NCBI GenBank assembly: GCA_016179865.1
Contig: JACPCJ010000101.1
Span: forward strand, 1-40,808
Direction of reading: 5' to 3'
Length of the DNA: 40,808 nucleotides
Source of the DNA: Actinomycetota bacterium
Lineage (GTDB): Bacteria; Actinomycetota; Acidimicrobiia; IMCC26256; JACPCJ01
How positions within the stretch are numbered: position 1 is the first letter of the stretch; the number at the start of each line of letters is the position of its first letter. Under the pieces are notes generated by a model. It saw nothing but the letters and a program-made list of their open reading frames with translations, ran no database searches and had not been told where the DNA came from. Shown one piece after another: positions 8,621 through 17,222 of this stretch. The position numbers and the translations under genes were made by a program.

Positions 8621-9700
8621 GTGGCCGCGCTGCCCTTCTCCCGCAACAACGGGGGCCAAGGACGGGCGGAGCCGCGCCCGCAGCCGGCACTCCGCTCGCC
8701 GGAGATGGCGGCTGGTACCGCGTTCGTCCTCTCGGGGGGCGGCAACCAGGGCGTCGCCGAAGTCGGGATGCTCCAGGCACTGCTCGAACGCGGGATCGTT
8801 CCCAACGTCATCGTGGGCACCTCGGCGGGCGCCATCAACGGCGCCGCCGTCGCCGCCGACCCGACCACCGGAGGAGTCGAGCGCCTGGCTGAGGTGTGGC
8901 GCGGGATCCGCACCGAGGACATCTTTCCCGGCGGCCGCCTGGCCCGGGCGTGGAACGTGCTGCGCCGCAGCGACCACCTCTTCGCGAGCGACGGCCTGGC
9001 CGCCGTGATCGACCTCCTGCCCGTCGACGACTTCCACGATCTGGTGATCCCGCTCCGGGTCGTCGTCACCGACTTCGACACCGGAGAGGAGTTGGTAATC
9101 GCCGCCGGTCCCGTGAAGCCGGCCATCCTGGCGAGCACGGCCCTCCCCGGCGTCTTCCCTCCCGTCCGCCTCGGCGGCCGGACCCTCATCGACGGCGGGG
9201 TCGTCAACAACGTCCCCCTGCGCCACGCGCTGTCGGGGCCCGTCGATCGCATCTACGTGCTGAACGTGACGGGCGCCGTCGCTGACGCGCCCCCGCGGTA
9301 CCCCCTCGACGTGACGCTTCGGGCCTTCGCCATCGCCCGCAACCGCCGCTACCAGATCGACCGGGAGCACGCGCCGGGATACGTCGACATCATCGAGTTG
9401 CCCCGACCCGACGACGGCCGGTCGATCTTCGACTTCACGGGTGCGGACACGATCATCGAGGAGGCCTACGCCCTGGCCGCACGCCACCTCGACGCCCTCG
9501 ACCGGAAGATCGATCCTGCCGACGAGCCGGGGCGCCGGCGCTGGCTGCGGGTCTTCCGCCGGGCCGAGGTCGCGCAACCCGTCACATCGGCCCGGCCGTC
9601 CCAATCTCGGAGTAGGTTTCCCGACCTGTGGACGCTGACGCGCGCCGGTGTCCCACGACAACTCACGAAGGGAGAGTGGGGATGCAACGACTCGCGGTAG
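8621..9700 (+). CDS. Patatin-like phospholipase / lipid acyl hydrolase
   Basis: Predicted cytoplasmic serine lipid hydrolase using a Ser-Asp dyad, 359 residues. GGGNQG at residues 39-44 is the oxyanion element, GTSAG at 66-70 holds the nucleophile Ser68, and DGG at 191-193 holds the catalytic Asp. There is no signal peptide. The GTG start follows AAGGAGG at 8609-8615. The last 50 or so residues are basic and not part of the fold. Its end overlaps the next gene by 19 bases, suggesting a two-gene unit. Substrate unknown. It is divergent from the first nuo operon. Confidence 0.9.
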   Translation: MAALPFSRNNGGQGRAEPRPQPALRSPEMAAGTAFVLSGGGNQGVAEVGMLQALLERGIVPNVIVGTSAGAINGAAVAADPTTGGVERLAEVWRGIRTEDIFPGGRLARAWNVLRRSDHLFASDGLAAVIDLLPVDDFHDLVIPLRVVVTDFDTGEELVIAAGPVKPAILASTALPGVFPPVRLGGRTLIDGGVVNNVPLRHALSGPVDRIYVLNVTGAVADAPPRYPLDVTLRAFAIARNRRYQIDREHAPGYVDIIELPRPDDGRSIFDFTGADTIIEEAYALAARHLDALDRKIDPADEPGRRRWLRVFRRAEVAQPVTSARPSQSRSRFPDLWTLTRAGVPRQLTKGEWGCNDSR

Positions 9701-10170
9701 CACTCGTGGCCGGTGTGGTGTTCTTCGCCGGGTGCAGCAGTGGCGGCGGCAACAAGGCCTCGTCCAAGGAGGCCAAGGAGGCGATCGCGTCGGCTGGCGG
9801 TGACTACTGCAAGCTGGCCCGCAACCTCGAAGGGCTCGACGACGAGCTGGGGTTCGGTGACAGCGAGGGCCCGCTGACCGACGAGCAGATCCAGGATCTC
9901 AAGGCAGTCATCGCCGCCTTCCTCGAAAATGCACCCGACGAGATCAAGGACGACGCCGCGTTGCTCGCCAGCAGCCTCGACGCCCTCATCGAGTACCTCG
10001 AGATCGTGGGCGGCGACTTCCTCGCCGATCCCTCCACGCTGTCGGAGGAAGACCAGAAGCGCATCGAGGAGCTGTCCCAGCAGTTCGAGGATCCGAAGTT
10101 CCAGAAAGCGAGCGACAACGTCGACACGTACAACGAGGAGGAGTGCGGCATCACGCCCGACGAGGAATAG
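9682..10170 (+). CDS. Small secreted lipoprotein of unknown function
   Basis: A 162-residue protein with a lipoprotein signal peptide: a hydrophobic stretch LAVALVAGVVFFAG followed by Cys18, so the lipobox is FAGC, then a Ser/Gly linker. The mature part is acidic and helical, with two more cysteines (in DYCKLAR and EEECGI). The ATG at 9682 follows GAAGGGAGAG. No family recognised. It overlaps the patatin gene and is followed by a strong hairpin, so the two are probably cotranscribed. Confidence 0.82.
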   Translation: MQRLAVALVAGVVFFAGCSSGGGNKASSKEAKEAIASAGGDYCKLARNLEGLDDELGFGDSEGPLTDEQIQDLKAVIAAFLENAPDEIKDDAALLASSLDALIEYLEIVGGDFLADPSTLSEEDQKRIEELSQQFEDPKFQKASDNVDTYNEEECGITPDEE

Positions 10171-10223
10171 GGCGAGGTGAGGCGCCCGCACTGGAGGGCG
10201 CGCAGTCACCGCTAACCCCGCCG

Positions 10224-10270
10224 TTTTGGGTGCAGAAACCGACCGCACGAGTCGGTTTCTGCACCCAAAA
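10224..10270. terminator. Perfect 20-bp stem-loop, probable terminator
   Basis: Arms 10224-10243 and 10251-10270 are perfectly complementary around a 7-base loop. It lies 54 bases after the lipoprotein stop and about 50 bases before the next gene, on the same strand. There is no U-tract after the stem, as is often seen in GC-rich actinobacteria. Confidence 0.7.
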
Positions 10271-10321
10271 GCCAGCGCCGGCCGGAAGCAACCGAGCGGG
10301 GCCCCCTCTACAGTTCCCACC

Positions 10322-13300
10322 GTGCCCGGGAAGCCTGTCGTGCCCCCGGCGTCACTGTTCGTCGGACGGGACGAGGAGCTGGCGCGTCTCGCGGGCCTTG
10401 CCCACCGTGCCCGGGAGGGCGAGGCGGCGGCGGCCCTGATTGCCGGGGAGGCCGGCATCGGAAAGTCGGCGCTCCTGACCGCCTTTGTCGAGCAGCTGCC
10501 GCCCGAGACCCAGGTGGTCTGGGGGCGGTGCCGGGAAACGGCCGGCGCTCCCGCGTACTGGCCGTGGGCCCAGGTGCTCCTGGAGTGCCCGAGCCTCGCC
10601 GAGCCGCCCACCGAACCCGTGGCCCGGGGGCTCGCCCGGCTCTCCGAGGTGGCTCCGGGGATCGTGTCCCCACCCGTCGCCCCCGCACCCGAGACGTCCG
10701 ACCGGGTCGCCCGCTTCGAGCTGTCCCTGGCTACCGCCGCGATCCTCGAGGGCGCGGCTGCTGACGCGCCACTCGTCGTCGTTTTCGACGACCTTCATGC
10801 GACGGACGAGGCATCGGTGGCGCTGTTGACGTTCGTCGTCGACCACGTGCGGCACCATCCCGTCCTCTTCGTCGCCGCCTATCGCGAGCACGAGCTGTCC
10901 GACAGCGCTCGGTCACACCTGACCCGCCTGCCGGGCGAGACCAACCGCCTCTCGCTCGGGGGGCTCGACGACGACCGGATCGCCGCCATCGCCACAGGCG
11001 TTATCGGCTCGACGCCGTCCGAGGGTCAAATCACGTCGGTCACCCAGCTCGCCCAGGGCAACCCGCTCTTCGCTCGGGAGGTGGCGAGGCTGCTGGCCTC
11101 CACCAACGCCGCCCCCGGAACGCACACCGGAATCGGCCCGCTGCCGCTTGAAATCCGCGAGGTGATGCAGGCTCGGCTGGCGACGCTCCCCCGCGAGATC
11201 CACGACCTCCTCGAGGTGGGAGCGGTCATCGGGCGCGAGTTCGCCGTGGACTTCCTGGCCGAGGTCGCGCGGGTGCCTACGGACCGTGCGCTCGGCATGC
11301 TCGAGTACGCGGCGCGCTCGGGCGTCGCCGAGGGGATCCCCGCGCCGATCCCGCACTACCGGTTCCACCACGTCCTCGCCCAAGCTGTTCTGTACGACTC
11401 CCTCGGAGCCGAGCGGCGCGTGGAACTTCACCGCCGCGCGGCGGACGTGATCGAGCGGCGCTTCGCCGAGGACCTCGACCCGCACCTGTCCGAGCTCGCG
11501 CACCACCTCGGCGCGGCGGCCGTGGGCGGAGATGCAGAGCGGGCGATCGAGGCGCTGCGCGCCGCCGGCGAACGCGCCTCGCGTCTCCTCGCCTTCGGCG
11601 ACGCATCCGGGAGCTTCGAGCGAGCGGTGGCGCTCGTCGAGGCGAACGGCGAGGCGGGTAGCCGCCGCCACGCCGAGCTCCTGCTGGCACTTGGCCGAGT
11701 CGGGCAACGGGCCGGCCTCGACGGGGCGCGGAACGTGCTGCGCCGTTGCGCGGACGTCGCCCGTGCTCGCGGCTGGGTGGATCTCTTCTCAGAGGCGGCG
11801 CTCGCCATGCCGGTGAGCCTCGGCACCACCGGAGGCAGGCCCGCCGTTGACCGCGAGTCCGTCGCACATCTCGAAGAAGCGCTCACCATGCTCCCCGCCG
11901 GCGACTCGCTCACCCGGGCGCTCGTTCTCGCCGAGCTCACCGATCAGCGCTACTGGGCGGACCCCTTTGAGCGTGCCTCCGACCTGAGCGGCGAGGCGGT
12001 GGCGATTGCCCGACGGCTCGGCGACCCCGCGACCCTCGGGCGTGCACTGGCGGCTCACCATTACGCCATCTGGGGCCCGGACACGACCGACGAGCGGGCG
12101 AAGATGTCCGACGAGATCCTTGCTATCGCGGAACGGATCCGTGATCCAGAACTCGAGTTCATGGGGATGTCCGCGCGCATTCCCCAGCTCGTGGAGCGAG
12201 CTGATGGGCTCGCCGTCGACCAAGAGATCTCCCGCGCCGAGCAACTGTTCGACCGCGTCGGTCACGGCGTCGCCCGCTGGGCGCTCCTGCGCTGGAAGGC
12301 GATGCGCGCCCTGATGCGGGGGGACCTCGAGGACGCGGAGGCTTGGATCAACGACGCCGTGGCGGTCGACGTGCCCGACCCCGCCGCCTCGCTGGAGTAC
12401 TGGGGCATCCAGAGCTTCATCCTGGCCTTCGAGCGCGGCACGCTCGGCGAGCTCGAGCCGGTGTTCCGTCCCGCGGTCGACGCCTACCCCGACATCATCG
12501 GGTACCGCGCCGCGCTGGCCTTCATCCTCATCGAGGCCGGGAAGCTCCACGAGGCTCGGTCGGAGTTCGACTTCGTCGTCGCCCATGGCCTCGACGACAT
12601 CCGGCGCGATCTCGGCTGGGCCACGACGATCGGCCTCCTGTGCCGCTGCGCGGCGGTCCTCGGCGACGAGGACGTGAACCGGCGCCTGCACGTGATGATC
12701 GCCCCCTACGCCGACCGCTGCGTCGTCGTCGCCGACGGCACGCTCTTCGGTGGGTCCAACGCACACTGGGCCGCCTTGACCGCTTGGCGCGGAGACCTGC
12801 CCGGCGCCGGCGCCCTCTTCGACCAGGCGGAGGCGGCCTACCGGAACATCGGCGCTCGTCCCTTCCTCGCCCATGCGCTGGTCGACCACGCCACCTTCCT
12901 GATGGAAGCCAGCGCAGGTGACGAAGCGCGGCCCCGGCTCGACGAGGCGTTGGAGATCTACCGCCGGTGCGGCATGGGCCACCACGAGGCCCGAGCGTCG
13001 TCGCTGCAGGAGGCGCAGGGGACGGCCGAAGTCCGGGACACGGCCCGTCACGTAGCCAGCCTCCGTCGAGAGGGAGAAGTGTGGGAGGTGGCGTTCGACG
13101 ACGTGAGCACGCGCCTCGCCGCCGTCAAGGGCCTCGGCTACCTCGCCATGCTGGTGGCCACTCCGGGCCGCGAACACCATGCACTTGACCTCGTGGGGTC
13201 ACCGGGCGCCGACCACGGGGCGGGTGAGGTGCTCCTCGACGAGCGGGCACGGCGCGAGTACGCGGAGCGGCTCCGCGATCTCCAGGAGGAAGCCGACGAG

Positions 13301-13585
13301 GCGCGCTCTTTCGAGGACCCCGAGCGGGTCGCAAAGGCCGAGGCCGAAATCGACGCCATCGCCGCCGAGCTGAGCGGCGCCGTGGGGTTGGGGGGGAGAA
13401 GCCGCCGGGCGCCCTCGCCCACCGAGCGCGCCCGCACCAGCGTCACGAAAGCCATCCGGGGGGCCATCCGCCGGATCGACGACCACGTCCCCGCCCTCGC
13501 CGCCCATCTGGAGCGCTCGGTGCGCACCGGCACGTACTGCTCGTACATGCCGGACCCGTCGTCGAACGTCGATTGGGAGGTTTGA
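10322..13585 (+). CDS. Large AAA ATPase with TPR-like region, signalling or regulatory type
   Basis: A 1087-residue protein if started at the GTG at 10322; a GTG at 10340 is an alternative, neither has a clear ribosome site. The N-terminal STAND-like AAA module contains FVGRDEEL, Walker A GEAGIGKS (residues 42-49) and Walker B LVVVFDDLHATDE (about residue 150). The middle (about 370-910) is helical and TPR-like. The last 160 residues start with a stretch EVWEVAFDDVSTRLAAVKGL and resemble the C-terminal domain common on actinobacterial AAA regulators; I see no LuxR-type HTH. Partner and signal are unknown. It is followed by two same-strand genes. Confidence 0.8.
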   Translation: MPGKPVVPPASLFVGRDEELARLAGLAHRAREGEAAAALIAGEAGIGKSALLTAFVEQLPPETQVVWGRCRETAGAPAYWPWAQVLLECPSLAEPPTEPVARGLARLSEVAPGIVSPPVAPAPETSDRVARFELSLATAAILEGAAADAPLVVVFDDLHATDEASVALLTFVVDHVRHHPVLFVAAYREHELSDSARSHLTRLPGETNRLSLGGLDDDRIAAIATGVIGSTPSEGQITSVTQLAQGNPLFAREVARLLASTNAAPGTHTGIGPLPLEIREVMQARLATLPREIHDLLEVGAVIGREFAVDFLAEVARVPTDRALGMLEYAARSGVAEGIPAPIPHYRFHHVLAQAVLYDSLGAERRVELHRRAADVIERRFAEDLDPHLSELAHHLGAAAVGGDAERAIEALRAAGERASRLLAFGDASGSFERAVALVEANGEAGSRRHAELLLALGRVGQRAGLDGARNVLRRCADVARARGWVDLFSEAALAMPVSLGTTGGRPAVDRESVAHLEEALTMLPAGDSLTRALVLAELTDQRYWADPFERASDLSGEAVAIARRLGDPATLGRALAAHHYAIWGPDTTDERAKMSDEILAIAERIRDPELEFMGMSARIPQLVERADGLAVDQEISRAEQLFDRVGHGVARWALLRWKAMRALMRGDLEDAEAWINDAVAVDVPDPAASLEYWGIQSFILAFERGTLGELEPVFRPAVDAYPDIIGYRAALAFILIEAGKLHEARSEFDFVVAHGLDDIRRDLGWATTIGLLCRCAAVLGDEDVNRRLHVMIAPYADRCVVVADGTLFGGSNAHWAALTAWRGDLPGAGALFDQAEAAYRNIGARPFLAHALVDHATFLMEASAGDEARPRLDEALEIYRRCGMGHHEARASSLQEAQGTAEVRDTARHVASLRREGEVWEVAFDDVSTRLAAVKGLGYLAMLVATPGREHHALDLVGSPGADHGAGEVLLDERARREYAERLRDLQEEADEARSFEDPERVAKAEAEIDAIAAELSGAVGLGGRSRRAPSPTERARTSVTKAIRGAIRRIDDHVPALAAHLERSVRTGTYCSYMPDPSSNVDWEV

Positions 13586-13625
13586 GGGCGCCGCGGCGTA
13601 CTGCGGATTGGTCACTGTTCACGAT

Positions 13626-14117
13626 GTGACACCGAGGTTCACGCCTTCGGGGTGTGCGGATCTTCTGCGTGGCGATCGTGATGCCCGCGTGACCTCGGCG
13701 CTCGACGCCTGGATGTCGGCCGTCACGGGCACCTCGGACGTCGTGTCCCGGCGCCGCGTGCTCGACGAATTGCGAGCGGGCGCGGAACGCATGCTCACGG
13801 ACGCCGATATCGCCGACGACCCCGGCACCCGCACGTACGCGTTCCTGGCCATGGCCACGGCCAACCTGCATCTCGCCGGTGACGCGGAGGGAAGCGAACG
13901 CGAGAGCCTCGCCGAGCGCTCGGTGGCCGCCTGCGAGCAGGCCGTGGCGGCCGCGGCCCGGATCGCCAAGGAGCCGGCCGAGGCGGCGCGGGCCCTCATT
14001 GGAATCTTGAACGCGTCACTGGGTGGCCTCGGCCCCGCCCATCGGGCGCGGATCACGCCCCTCATCACTGAGGTGGCGCGGCTGCTGGCTCGGGAGACCG
14101 AAGGAGGAAACAGATGA
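13626..14117 (+). CDS. Small helical protein of unknown function
   Basis: About 163 residues from the GTG at 13626; a TTG at 13608 and a later GTG are also possible since no ribosome site is clear. The product is alanine-rich and predicted to be all-helical, with a segment (LAERSVAACEQAVAAAARIA) like TPR or related helical repeats. It has no signal peptide. The stop overlaps the ATG of the following gene as ATGA, so the two are very probably translated together. Function unknown. Confidence 0.65.
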   Translation: MTPRFTPSGCADLLRGDRDARVTSALDAWMSAVTGTSDVVSRRRVLDELRAGAERMLTDADIADDPGTRTYAFLAMATANLHLAGDAEGSERESLAERSVAACEQAVAAAARIAKEPAEAARALIGILNASLGGLGPAHRARITPLITEVARLLARETEGGNR

Positions 14118-17100
14118 GGGTGATCGCCATTCTTCCGTTCGCTCTGTCGCTGGCACTCCTCGCGCTCGCCGTGGCGACGGTTCGACGGGAGGGCCGCGTC
14201 AAGCCGCGCTCCGACGTCGTGCGGCTGATCATCGCCGCCGGGACGGCCCTCTTGGTGGGCGCCGCCATGTCGGTGTCGACACCGGGCGGAGTCGTCATCG
14301 GCGCCACGCTGGCCGGGGTCGTGGTCGGTGCCATCCAAGGCGCCAACCTCCAGGTGCGCCTGACTCCTGGGGGCGTGTTCACGCGGCGAGGGGTTGTCGC
14401 CGTTACTGCGTGGGCGCTCGGGACGGGCGCGGCCCAGCTCGCCGGAATCGCCAACCGCGCCGACGCCGTTCGCCTCGGGCTCACCGTCTCCTTCTTCTCG
14501 GCTGGGCTCACACTCGGCCTCATGATCGGCCGCTCGCGGGCCATCGAGAACGCCCGGGCTACGGCCTCGACGGCGTCGGCAGCCGTGCTGGCAGTGGTTC
14601 TGGGCGTCGGGGTGCTCGTCGGCGGAGGCACGCCGTCACGGGCTGCCGCGCAAACGGGGCCGGCGTGCCCCGGCAGCCTGGCGGGTGTTCCGCTTGCCGA
14701 GTCGAAGCCGCGCGAAGAGCCGGAGCGCGGGACGCACATCCTGTCGTGTCGCTGGGAGTACACCACCACCGAGGAAGGGGTGCTCTACGGCTTCGGGTTC
14801 GCGAGTGCCGACGTGGAGTGGTCGGTCCCCCCGAAGGACAAGTTCTACCCGTGCCTGTTGAAGGCCGGTGAGGTCTTCTCCGAGGCGAACCCCAACGGCG
14901 GCGGGGGGCGGAACGGTCGGGTTATCAGCGCCACCCACTACCTCCGGGGCAGCTTCTTCGAGTCGGGCGGGGATCGGCCGTTCGCGGGCGGGGAGGGCGA
15001 GGCGGCCATGAAGGAGTTGATGGCGGCGGCCGAGCCCCTGGCGGCTCCTTGCGTGCCCGAAGGAACCGGATCGGGCCTCGAGTGCTCGCCGTCCGTGGGC
15101 GGCTACCCCAACAGCTACTCGAGCCAGTTCGACATGACCGACGAGGGCGAAGCCAAGGAAACCGGGTTCTCGTGCAACTTCTCCCCCGCCTACGGGGACG
15201 TCAAAGGCACGGGAACAGTCACGGTTGGATGGACGGAAGGGCCCATCGCCGACGACCAGGGCTACACGCGATGCGGGAACCCACCCACCACGGGTGGGAG
15301 CTCCCACTACCTCGACAGCCAGACACGGGCCGCGAACGCCACGTACTCGATCCAGGACGGCATGCCCATCGGGCCTCTGGAAGCCGAAGCCCGACGCCTG
15401 CTCAGTGCCGCCGAGGCGCTCGCCGCACCATGCCCCAACCAGAGGGAGACCGCGGCCGGCGCCGATGCGGGCACGTCCGCGGGCAGTGGAAATGAGGGCG
15501 AGCCCTCCGGAACCGACGAGGGAGACGGAGGGGACGACGAGGGCGAGATCGACCCGTCGTCGGCACTCGGCGGCGCGCTCATCGGCCTCCTCGGGAGCGT
15601 GGCCATGGCCGGCACCGCCCTGGCCGACCGCGGAATTTCGATGGCTGAAGTGCGCGACGCCTTTCGCCGGCGCGGTCGGGCCGGCGTCGCCGAACTCCTC
15701 GGCCGCCGGACCATCGACGTCTCCCTCACCGGGGACGAGGCCCGGGCGGTCCTGGCCGGTGGGCTCGGGCAGGACATCCGCATTCCCGACGACCAGCAAT
15801 GGCAGGTCAGCGTGTCGGCCGGGGGCGAAACCGTGCGCGAAGGCCATCGCGGCGTGTGGGGCCGGGTGCGTGGGATACCCGTCGTGGTGGAGAACGCCGA
15901 GACCGGCGAGATCTCCATCTCGGTCGACGTGGACGTGATCGACCAGGACATCGAGGTCCCCGAGGACCTGGATGTCCCTGCACCGCCCGAGCCGCCGGCC
16001 CCGCCCCCTCCGCCCGCGCCCCCGGAGCCCGGGGACATGTTCACGCCCGAACAGATCGACAAGGCCCTCGACAAGGGCCTCGACGACATCGCCAACCTCG
16101 GGCGACCACCACGGGACCTGCCCGGAGGGCCGTTTGTCGACGTCGAGGTGTACGACGCCGACGGCGACGGCCAGCCGGAGGCGGTCGGCTTCGACACCGA
16201 CCTCGACGGACAGCCCGACAGGGTGTGGATTCCCGGTCGGGGTGCCATCAGCCCCGGCGACCCAGGGTGGGACGAGACCATGCCTGGAGGGAAGCCCGTC
16301 CCCGAGCCCGAGCCCCTCGACCCACCCGGCGCTGACGCCGGAACAGAACCGCCGCCCGAGGAGGAGGTCGACAAGGGTGGGCCCGGCGATCTCCTCGCCG
16401 ACGTCGAAGAAGGGGCGGTAGCCCCGGGAGCCCCTGAGGCCGCCGCGGCGGCCGAAGCCGCCAAGGACGCGGGGGATGGGAAGTCGCCGGCGGCGCCCAA
16501 GTTCCACGGCTCCCAGGCCGCCGAGACCGGGGCCTCCGACAACCTGAACGATCCGACGCTGCGGGGCGGGGCGACCGTCTGGCACGACGACTACCTCGAC
16601 TGGCTGAAGCAGGTCGAGCAGACCAACCCGGGGGCGACGCCGCAGCAGATCCTCGCCGCGCTCCACGCCGAGCAGTACGAGGACGACCTGGCGCGAACGG
16701 TGCCGGGATCCGACGTGCCCATCTTTCGGCACGGGCCGGAGACGAACGGCTACGAGAACGTCCGGATCCCCACGCGCCACGCGCCGCAATTCGTGCTCGG
16801 TCCCAACGGCGAGCGCATCCACATCGGGCACACGTACGCCGGCCCACGCAGCGACATGAACCGCAGCGTGGCCGAGTCCCTCAAGCGGGACTGGTTCCGC
16901 TGGGCCAACACGCACGGCGGAGACTCGTGGCAGGAGACCGTGGGCGCTCCCGCGGAATCGTGGAAACAAGGTGCCCCCTCCTGGGGTAGGAACTGGGCCC
17001 CTCCCGACCAGCGTCGGGGCAACACCGTTGGGGAGTGGCTCGCCGACTTCTACCGGGAGCCGAAGAACAAGGACGTCCCTCTCTCCGAGGCGATGCGCCG

Positions 17101-17149
17101 GACTCTCCGCGGGCTCAACTGGGGGACTCTGGACCAGCAGGGCCAGTAG
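14114..17149 (+). CDS. Very large multidomain membrane/surface protein, unknown function
   Basis: 1011 residues, ATG preceded by AAGGAGG. About six membrane helices occupy residues 3-172, and the segment after the last looks like a signal-peptidase site (SRAAAQ). Residues 185-440 hold two copies of a four-cysteine domain (Cys185/212/247/313 and Cys324/354/387/440), each ending in a similar helix with AAE-LAAPC. An acidic linker is followed by a hydrophobic segment at 483-504, a beta region, a proline-rich linker (623-638) and an Asp-rich, calcium-loop-like stretch (DADGDGQPEAVGFDTDLDGQ, 681-700). The last 190 residues form a separate globular domain with IHIGHTYAGPRSDMNR at 902-917. No family recognised. 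Confidence 0.85.
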   Translation: MRVIAILPFALSLALLALAVATVRREGRVKPRSDVVRLIIAAGTALLVGAAMSVSTPGGVVIGATLAGVVVGAIQGANLQVRLTPGGVFTRRGVVAVTAWALGTGAAQLAGIANRADAVRLGLTVSFFSAGLTLGLMIGRSRAIENARATASTASAAVLAVVLGVGVLVGGGTPSRAAAQTGPACPGSLAGVPLAESKPREEPERGTHILSCRWEYTTTEEGVLYGFGFASADVEWSVPPKDKFYPCLLKAGEVFSEANPNGGGGRNGRVISATHYLRGSFFESGGDRPFAGGEGEAAMKELMAAAEPLAAPCVPEGTGSGLECSPSVGGYPNSYSSQFDMTDEGEAKETGFSCNFSPAYGDVKGTGTVTVGWTEGPIADDQGYTRCGNPPTTGGSSHYLDSQTRAANATYSIQDGMPIGPLEAEARRLLSAAEALAAPCPNQRETAAGADAGTSAGSGNEGEPSGTDEGDGGDDEGEIDPSSALGGALIGLLGSVAMAGTALADRGISMAEVRDAFRRRGRAGVAELLGRRTIDVSLTGDEARAVLAGGLGQDIRIPDDQQWQVSVSAGGETVREGHRGVWGRVRGIPVVVENAETGEISISVDVDVIDQDIEVPEDLDVPAPPEPPAPPPPPAPPEPGDMFTPEQIDKALDKGLDDIANLGRPPRDLPGGPFVDVEVYDADGDGQPEAVGFDTDLDGQPDRVWIPGRGAISPGDPGWDETMPGGKPVPEPEPLDPPGADAGTEPPPEEEVDKGGPGDLLADVEEGAVAPGAPEAAAAAEAAKDAGDGKSPAAPKFHGSQAAETGASDNLNDPTLRGGATVWHDDYLDWLKQVEQTNPGATPQQILAALHAEQYEDDLARTVPGSDVPIFRHGPETNGYENVRIPTRHAPQFVLGPNGERIHIGHTYAGPRSDMNRSVAESLKRDWFRWANTHGGDSWQETVGAPAESWKQGAPSWGRNWAPPDQRRGNTVGEWLADFYREPKNKDVPLSEAMRRTLRGLNWGTLDQQGQ

Positions 17150-17157
17150 CCGTCGGA

Positions 17158-17204
17158 TTCTTGACGGTGAATCCCGTGCCCAGCGCGGGATTCACCGTCA
17201 AGAA
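17158..17204. terminator. Perfect 19-bp stem-loop between convergent genes
   Basis: Arms 17158-17176 and 17186-17204 are perfectly complementary around a 9-base loop. It sits 8 bases after the stop of the large surface protein and 18 bases beyond the stop of the minus-strand nuoN, so it probably terminates both operons. Confidence 0.8.
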
Positions 17205-17222
17205 CAGGGCCAACGCGGGGGC

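Noticed and set aside
9601-9700. Possible frameshift at the end of the patatin gene, because the tail is unusual and overlaps the lipoprotein
   Set aside because: A short overlap is common here and the catalytic domain is complete, so a frameshift is not needed to explain it.
8366-9703. A 445-codon minus-strand frame covering the patatin gene and the upstream repeat
   Set aside because: The plus-strand gene has the complete patatin motifs and a ribosome site, and the minus frame reads low-complexity residues.
15966-16220. Asp-rich stretch of the surface protein considered a dockerin domain
   Set aside because: Only loop-like Asp/Gly repeats are visible. The two-helix dockerin pattern and cellulosome context are missing.
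14636-16969. A 777-codon open frame on the minus strand opposite the large surface protein
   Set aside because: High GC leaves antisense frames open. It has no ribosome site and no recognisable domain, while the plus frame has helices, Cys modules and a strong Shine-Dalgarno.
17158-17204. Long hairpin considered as an insertion-sequence end or attachment site
   Set aside because: No transposase or integrase, no target duplication, and the position at convergent stops fits a terminator better.
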